A DNA stretch of 12,684 bases from Microcaldota archaeon. Its GTDB lineage: Archaea > B1Sed10-29 > WALL01 > WAMD01. The first letter of the stretch is position 1. Every line of letters begins with the position of its first letter. The notes beneath the pieces were generated by a model, which saw only the letters and a program-made list of their open reading frames with translations, made no database searches and had not been told where the DNA came from. The position numbers and the translations under genes were made by a program. Positions 8,260-12,684 of this stretch are shown piece by piece. Where the stretch lies: contig JALWQZ010000064.1 of the NCBI GenBank assembly GCA_027077895.1, forward strand, positions 1 through 12,684, written 5' to 3'.

Positions 8260-10209
8260 TTATTTGTTGTAATCATTTTTGTCTGGTATTACAGCCACCG
8301 TACAAACATACTGCGGGCACCCAAAGAAGCACCCTAATACATCACTTTCAAGTTTGTTGTTTCCTGATAACCTGCCTGCGGGGTCTATTCTATCTATTCT
8401 AGCGTAAATCATGTATGTGACATTGGCTTTTATCCCGTTCTGAGGAGCTATTAGGTATACATCTGGTATGTCAGTAGGCTGAGTTGCGAGGTCTAAGCCG
8501 GTGGTGGCAAGGTTACTACATGGCACAAGACTACCGAAAAGGGAGATGATAGTTTGTCTTATTCCGTCTAGCCAATCGTTGTCTAAACTTGTTTTAGGGT
8601 TTCCATTAAACCCGAAATTGTTAATCACATAATTAGATATATCTGATTCGTAATCTTTTGAGAGTGTTTTTAGTGATATCCATAAACCCCCTGCCCTAAA
8701 GCCAGCAAGGATACCAGTTCTACCAAAAAGCATTCCTGCTCTTGCTAGCCGACTAGGATTCTTTATTTGACCTGCTAGTAATGAGAATCTGCTCTCAGCT
8801 AGCCTGCTTACAAAAGCATCTTTGAGTGCGCGCAATCTGAAGGCAGATTTTGTAGCTTTCCCTATAACTCCAGGAGTTTTCTTGGCAACCTTGGGCATCT
8901 TTGCTATAAACTCAAGAGTTACCTCTTCCCCCTTATTCAACTCTGTTCTCTCAGCTTGTTTTGCTACTTGAAGGCCTTCTTCCCCACCCACTGGTGCAGT
9001 TAAAGCAGTTAAAGTAGCTTCTGCTCCGCAGATGCCCATACAAGAGGCTATGGGGCCTGCACAATCACGAGATATTTGCATGGAATGGTCATTTTCCATT
9101 CTCGAATTTTCTGTTTTTACTATACTCTGGTATTTTTCAGGGCTGTATAATATACCATTTTCTCCAGTAAGATAGACAAAGGTGTAAACACCCACATTAT
9201 CAAGTTCTGGTGAGTTTCCGCTTTCACTCACAGCATAATAACCATTTTTTGCCATTGTTTCTCCATCTACTTTCTCTCTAGCGAATTTGCATGCTTGGTA
9301 GATATAATCTAGCAAGTTACCTGTATTTGCTGATCCAATATCCATCGCTAATTCTTTTTCTATTGTTGAATTGACTTCATTTCCAACTTTATCAAAGCAA
9401 GTTATGTTTGTAGACTTAGGTCCCAACTTCAATATCTCCACTGGCAAATAACTACCAGTTGCAGGTAAACACACCGCTTCGTATTTTTTTATTCCTTCAT
9501 AATCTCTGCTTACTTGTGACAATTGACAGTCATACGGAAATGTGTAGGGCTTTCCACTACTATTCTTAATCTTTGTTTTTAAGGTCACGTCACAGTATCC
9601 CATTCCCCCATTATCCTCGACTGTGAATGTTATTTTTGGTGGCTTGTTGGTGTCATTCCAGTAGTCGATTTGTATGCTACTCGGCACAACGTACGGTGCC
9701 ATCTTGTCAATTATGAAACTGAACTTCCCACTACTTTGTCTTCCTGCGTTATCAGCACACGTAACGTTGAACGTTGTCACGCCATCTCCAACGCTCACGT
9801 ATGGGCAAACAACTATACTCGCATTAACCTTATTCAATCCGTTCTGTATGGTGATCTTCTTTCCTGAAATTGTTTCACATGATCCTATGTACTGAGCCCA
9901 ACCTTTTATTGGATTTGTGAAATAACTGTAGTGCGTTGTTGTTGAAGATATGACGCATGATTTTAGTCCTGCCGGTGCGTAAACTGGGAATGTTATGTTC
10001 ACAGATCCTTTCAATGACGAGGGATTCCAACTCACAATCGTTATGTTGAGTGGGACATTGTTCTCCTTTATAGGTATGGTAACGCCAGGAGTTATAGGGG
10101 TCTTACTCCAGTATGGCTTTTCTTGGCTCACTCCTGGCTGCCACGAGTTCGCAGCGACTGCCAACGACGCCACGACAAAGAGACTCAACATCACAAATTT
10201 CCATTTCAT
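8260..10209 (-). CDS. Secreted Ig-like repeat protein with an internal basic Ala/Arg-rich segment
   Basis: This 649-aa protein (from ATG 10209) starts MKWKF with a Sec-type signal peptide; cleavage is likely after the AVAA near residue 20. Residues of about 50-290 form Ig-like beta modules: a VTCADNAG motif, then FIIDKMAPYV, then a second unit with NITCFDKVGN. Eight of the nine NxS/T sequons and many paired Cys lie in this part. Residues of about 385-400 are Cys/Gly-rich (DCAGPIASCMGICG). Residues 408-521 switch to a Lys/Arg/Ala-rich, apparently helical stretch without Cys or sequons. A second extracellular-type region follows, ending in CFFGCPQYVC and a polar tail. No C-terminal membrane helix is present. 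A TTG at 10221 is in frame upstream, but the ATG lies about 32 nt from a strong TATA box and there is no Shine-Dalgarno, which fits a near-leaderless first gene of the operon. Probable surface protein; exact family unknown. Confidence 0.8.
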   Translation of the reverse strand: MKWKFVMLSLFVVASLAVAANSWQPGVSQEKPYWSKTPITPGVTIPIKENNVPLNITIVSWNPSSLKGSVNITFPVYAPAGLKSCVISSTTTHYSYFTNPIKGWAQYIGSCETISGKKITIQNGLNKVNASIVVCPYVSVGDGVTTFNVTCADNAGRQSSGKFSFIIDKMAPYVVPSSIQIDYWNDTNKPPKITFTVEDNGGMGYCDVTLKTKIKNSSGKPYTFPYDCQLSQVSRDYEGIKKYEAVCLPATGSYLPVEILKLGPKSTNITCFDKVGNEVNSTIEKELAMDIGSANTGNLLDYIYQACKFAREKVDGETMAKNGYYAVSESGNSPELDNVGVYTFVYLTGENGILYSPEKYQSIVKTENSRMENDHSMQISRDCAGPIASCMGICGAEATLTALTAPVGGEEGLQVAKQAERTELNKGEEVTLEFIAKMPKVAKKTPGVIGKATKSAFRLRALKDAFVSRLAESRFSLLAGQIKNPSRLARAGMLFGRTGILAGFRAGGLWISLKTLSKDYESDISNYVINNFGFNGNPKTSLDNDWLDGIRQTIISLFGSLVPCSNLATTGLDLATQPTDIPDVYLIAPQNGIKANVTYMIYARIDRIDPAGRLSGNNKLESDVLGCFFGCPQYVCTVAVIPDKNDYNK

Positions 10210-10442
10210 TTTAATCAACAAAAATTAATTCCTGTAGTTTTTATACTTTTTCCTTCTGTCTCTCCCCCTAGTAACTCCTTCGGTTTAACGATAGAGAGAT
10301 TAAGGGTACAAACAATGTTTAGTGTGTCCAAAGGAATTTAGAAAGCCATTTGCTTTTATACTGTAAGAAGTCGTGATAATCTACGCATCTTTGTCTTGCC
10401 ACTAGTGAGGAATGCGATTTATTATTCGTTGTGCACTGTATA
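10210..10442. other. Intergenic region between the archaeosortase and the exoprotein operon
   Basis: These 233 nt hold no credible ORF or RNA gene. They contain the operon promoter near 10237-10256 and a second minus-strand TATA-like site at 10353-10360 sharing AGTATAAAA with the first. There is also a small AAAGC/GCTTT inverted repeat around 10341-10356 and an 8-nt palindrome CACTAGTG at 10400-10407. No oligo-T terminator follows the archaeosortase stop on the minus strand. Confidence 0.5.
10237..10256 (-). promoter_or_regulatory. BRE/TATA promoter of the exoprotein operon
   Basis: The minus strand reads AGAAGGAAAAAG then TATAAAAAC: a purine-rich BRE followed by a near-consensus archaeal TATA box at 10245-10237. 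Transcription would start about 26 nt downstream, near 10215, only about 6 nt before the ATG at 10209. The absence of a Shine-Dalgarno there fits a leaderless transcript. It probably drives the 649-aa, 509-aa and giant genes. Confidence 0.65.
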
Positions 10443-10952
10443 CTAATTCTTTTTCCTTACTGGCCACGGTATCCAGATATACCAAAGGGCATAAAGCCCT
10501 AGAATTGCAAACACCAAGAAGAACTTGAACAGAACGGTGTGTATCAACTCTGCGAATTTCCATCCGAACCAGACAGCAGACGCTAGGGTCACACCAACCC
10601 TCACAATATTAATAATATACAAGGAGGCGATGGAAAAAACGACCCCCCATGCCTTTTGCCTCCACGTTCTATCCTCCGTCGCCAGAACTGCACCTAGAAG
10701 CAGGCTCAGTTCCATGCTTCCTGTGCACAATTCAATTATCTTCGCGGTCTGGTTTGTGAACATGACTAGGTTCCCTGACGACCATGACTTTATCCCTAGA
10801 AGAACTAGGACTAGCGATGATCCCCATGCAGTTATTGACTCAACCATAGGCTTGATGAGCAGTAGACCTCCGTATATCAGCAGTGAGAACAAAACTAGTT
10901 TTAGGATAAACCTACTCCCTAGCCTTGCCTGTTCTCTCCAGTCAATCTGCAT
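10443..10952 (-). CDS. Exosortase/archaeosortase family membrane transpeptidase
   Basis: This 169-aa protein consists almost entirely of membrane helices (about five). It carries the three hallmark residues of the exosortase/archaeosortase family inside or beside helices: Cys76 in ELCTGSMELSLLLG, Arg118 in NIVRVGVTL and His138 in ELIHTVLFKFF. Known archaeosortases recognise a C-terminal motif-helix-basic tail on exported proteins, cut it and are thought to transfer the protein to a lipid. The frame extends upstream to 11057, but the ATG at 10952 has an AGGTGA 4 nt before it and removes a poorly conserved-looking extension that would overlap the divergent ATPase gene. The length is at the short end of the family. 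It is transcribed toward the exoprotein operon but separated from it by 233 nt and a promoter. Its substrate is not evident here, and I would not assign a subfamily. Confidence 0.85.
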   Translation of the reverse strand: MQIDWREQARLGSRFILKLVLFSLLIYGGLLLIKPMVESITAWGSSLVLVLLGIKSWSSGNLVMFTNQTAKIIELCTGSMELSLLLGAVLATEDRTWRQKAWGVVFSIASLYIINIVRVGVTLASAVWFGWKFAELIHTVLFKFFLVFAILGLYALWYIWIPWPVRKKN

Positions 10953-10956
10953 CTGT

Positions 10957-10962
10957 TCACCT
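10957..10962 (-). promoter_or_regulatory. Shine-Dalgarno AGGTGA fixing the archaeosortase start
   Basis: AGGTGA with 4 nt spacing before the ATG at 10952 selects this start over the longer open frame reaching 11057. The same hexamer is used by the giant surface-protein gene. Confidence 0.7.
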
Positions 10963-10995
10963 TTAATGTATCCTACTGCACAACTGGTTAACCTT

Positions 10996-11010
10996 AGAAA
11001 CAAATAAAAA
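10996..11010 (+). promoter_or_regulatory. Candidate BRE/TATA promoter of the secretion ATPase
   Basis: The plus strand reads AGAAAC followed by AAATAAAAA, resembling BRE plus TATA. The centre is about 36 nt before the ATG at 11042 and about 27 nt before an in-frame GTG at 11033, and no Shine-Dalgarno is visible. The 89-nt divergent gap must also hold the archaeosortase promoter; TTTTTATT (11003-11010 read on the minus strand) and TTAATAAAAA (minus, about 11020-11029) are candidates for it. Confidence 0.4.
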
Positions 11011-11041
11011 CCTAGTCCTCTTTTTATTAACAGTGATTGAC

Positions 11042-12684
11042 ATGCCGGCCACACCACCCTATCAAGTAAAGTCAGAGGGAGGCAAGAAATACCTAGTTGT
11101 TGACTGCCGTTCCTGGGAGTATGGGACTAGTGTGGCTGATCACCCAGCGACAATGGCGATGGCGATAGACTTAATAGGGAAGACAGAGGCGGACATTCTA
11201 GTTCTTTCTGAGTTGTACGATAGGGTGTATGACGAAGACCAGACTGCCATGCTTAGGGAGATTGCGGACCTCATCCAGAAGTTTAGGGTTAAGGGTGTCT
11301 GGGGGCCTACGTACTTAGGGGGCAGGTACCCAGAGTGTTCCCAATTCATAAAGGCAAGGCACGACTTCGTTGCAAATGTTTGCTCGGACCTGTTGAGGTC
11401 TGACCCAGTTAGGGCCTATTTGAAGGTTCTGGAGGCAATAAAGGTTGAGTTTGAAAAGGCAAAGCAGACAGAGGACAAGAGGTGTTTCCAGGACTACCTC
11501 ACGACGTTGAAGTTCATAAAGATAAACATGGAGTCCCTGACGCTCATACAGAAGGTCAGGCAATACATAACGAAGTTGAAGAGGCTCCCGCCAGGAAGAC
11601 AGGTATACCATGTTTTCTTTGAGTCCCAGATAAAGCCTGCGTTCATAGGCTCTAGGATTTTGCTCAACGTTCCGGAGGAGATTGAACTAATTGATCAGTA
11701 CAATGTCCTAGACGCCCAGGTTAGCATATACAAGCACCCGGAGAGGGTTGACTACCTGTACTACGTAAACCCGCCAGAGTACAACCTGACCCCAGAGGAG
11801 TTCTTCCTTGTTTCAAAGACGAAGGAGATTGTGGCTAGTTATCACCCAGAGGGCCTGGAGTTCACGGACCTAGCCTCTAGTGCCGACTACTTCAAGAAGA
11901 TATACGAGACGACAATTGCGGACCTTGCCAGGCAGCACGGCATACATGTAACGAGCGCTGATATAAAGAGGCTCTCGGGTATCGTTGCTAGGTATACGAT
12001 AGGATACGGGCTTCTAGGCCTCCTCTTGTCTGACGAAAGATTGACCGATATCTACATGGATGCACCTCTGGGTTTGAAGCCTGTTCACGTTGTGCACAGC
12101 GAGTACGGGCCTGCCGAGACGAATATACTGTTCTCTGAGGAGGAGGCTAGGAGTGTTGTTTCTAGGTTTAGGAGTTTGTCTGGGAGGCCGTTTGACGAGG
12201 CCCACTCTGTCCTGGACATGGACCTAGAACAGTACCACACCAGGGTGGCAGTTATTGGCCCGCCCCTGTCCCCAGATGGGATCGCGTTTGCTCTCAGAAT
12301 CCACAAGTCAACACCTTGGACCTTGCCCCAGTTCATAAACGTCAAGATGGTTTCGCCAGAACTGGCTGGGCTATTGTCCTTCTTCATAGACTCCCAGGCC
12401 TCTACGCTTATAGTTGGTTCAAGGGGCGCAGGGAAGTCTAGTTTGATGCAAGCATTGATGCTGGAGATTTTGCCAAGTCTGAGAATTCTTACGATTGAGG
12501 ATACGCTGGAGATACCTGCTAAGGAGTACTGGAGGGTAGGGTACAAACTCCAGAGACTGAAGACTAGGTCCGCAATTAGTGTAGGTGCCATATCTTCAGA
12601 GGTTTCCCCAGAGGACGCATTGAGAGAGGCGTTGAGATTAGGTGATTCCTGTATCATTGTTGGTGAAGTCAGGTCAAAGGAAGC
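11042..12684 (+). CDS. Archaeal type II/IV secretion (pilus assembly) ATPase, TadA/GspE/VirB11-like, C-terminus cut by window
   Basis: The frame is open from the ATG at 11042 to the last base (547 codons plus 2 nt). Residues of about 1-270 form a mixed alpha/beta N-terminal part. Residues of about 290-440 match the PAS-like/linker region of this ATPase family, including SGRPFDEAHSVLDMDL and FALRIHK. The motor domain shows Walker A GSRGAGKS at 459-466, an Asp-box-like LTIEDTLEIP with D487, and Walker B IIVGEVRSKEA starting at 538, where the window ends. The His box and arginine fingers would lie beyond. Such hexameric cytoplasmic ATPases power assembly of type IV-like pili or archaella, usually with a TadC/FlaJ-type membrane partner encoded downstream; that region is not visible. 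An alternative in-frame GTG lies at 11033. It is divergent from the archaeosortase with 89 nt between the starts. Its base composition looks more GC-rich, with many AGG codons, than the surface-protein genes. Confidence 0.9.
   Translation, partial: MPATPPYQVKSEGGKKYLVVDCRSWEYGTSVADHPATMAMAIDLIGKTEADILVLSELYDRVYDEDQTAMLREIADLIQKFRVKGVWGPTYLGGRYPECSQFIKARHDFVANVCSDLLRSDPVRAYLKVLEAIKVEFEKAKQTEDKRCFQDYLTTLKFIKINMESLTLIQKVRQYITKLKRLPPGRQVYHVFFESQIKPAFIGSRILLNVPEEIELIDQYNVLDAQVSIYKHPERVDYLYYVNPPEYNLTPEEFFLVSKTKEIVASYHPEGLEFTDLASSADYFKKIYETTIADLARQHGIHVTSADIKRLSGIVARYTIGYGLLGLLLSDERLTDIYMDAPLGLKPVHVVHSEYGPAETNILFSEEEARSVVSRFRSLSGRPFDEAHSVLDMDLEQYHTRVAVIGPPLSPDGIAFALRIHKSTPWTLPQFINVKMVSPELAGLLSFFIDSQASTLIVGSRGAGKSSLMQALMLEILPSLRILTIEDTLEIPAKEYWRVGYKLQRLKTRSAISVGAISSEVSPEDALREALRLGDSCIIVGEVRSKE

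Noticed and set aside
10341..10356. AAAGC/GCTTT inverted repeat as a terminator
   Set aside because: The 5-bp stem is too short, no plus-strand gene ends nearby, and archaeal termination does not rely on such hairpins.
10400..10407. CACTAGTG palindrome as an operator
   Set aside because: It is an 8-nt palindrome with no extension or second copy nearby and is likely by chance.
10525..11007. 160-codon plus-strand open frame
   Set aside because: It lies antisense to the archaeosortase, whose catalytic motifs and Shine-Dalgarno are clear; the plus-strand translation shows no recognisable protein character.
10953..11057. N-terminal extension of the archaeosortase to 11057
   Set aside because: The extension would overlap the divergent ATPase start and promoter region, and the ATG at 10952 has a well-placed AGGTGA.
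12085..12657. 190-codon minus-strand open frame
   Set aside because: It is antisense to the Walker A/Walker B region of the secretion ATPase and is a shadow of that gene.

Overview
The window looks archaeal, most probably from an uncultivated, small-genome lineage such as a DPANN archaeon. The evidence is a membrane-embedded archaeosortase-type transpeptidase, an archaeal-style type II/IV secretion (pilus) ATPase, GGTGA Shine-Dalgarno sites in front of internal genes, and TATA-like boxes (one with a purine-rich BRE) about 20-35 nt before other starts. The lineage is an inference; no rRNA or other marker gene is present.

Layout. Reading the minus strand from right to left: a 169-aa archaeosortase-like enzyme (10952-10443); a 233-nt gap with a good BRE/TATA promoter; then a run of exoprotein genes. 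The first encodes a 649-aa secreted Ig-like protein (10209-8260). The second encodes a 509-aa secreted Cys/Trp-rich protein (8203-6674). The third encodes a 2160-aa membrane-anchored, multi-domain, heavily N-glycosylatable surface protein (6664-182). The last two are 9 nt apart, with the Shine-Dalgarno of the giant gene overlapping the stop codon of its upstream neighbour. At the left edge the N-terminus of another membrane-anchored protein begins (136 to 1) behind its own TATA-like box. On the plus strand, diverging from the archaeosortase, a gene open from 11042 to the window end encodes a secretion/pilus ATPase with Walker A, an Asp box and the start of a GEVR Walker B.

How the genes may work together. 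Two exoproteins have Sec-type signal peptides and the giant has an uncleaved N-terminal signal anchor. All three carry VDxxPP or CxDxxGN motifs of extracellular Ig-like modules, many NxS/T sequons and Cys-rich C-terminal tails. With a divergently transcribed secretion ATPase and an archaeosortase next door, the simplest reading is a cell-surface or adhesion apparatus locus. The coupling is inferred from proximity only. None of the complete exoproteins has the C-terminal membrane segment expected of an archaeosortase substrate.

No tRNA, rRNA, CRISPR array, insertion sequence or attachment site was recognised. Coding density is high; the longest non-coding stretch is 233 nt.
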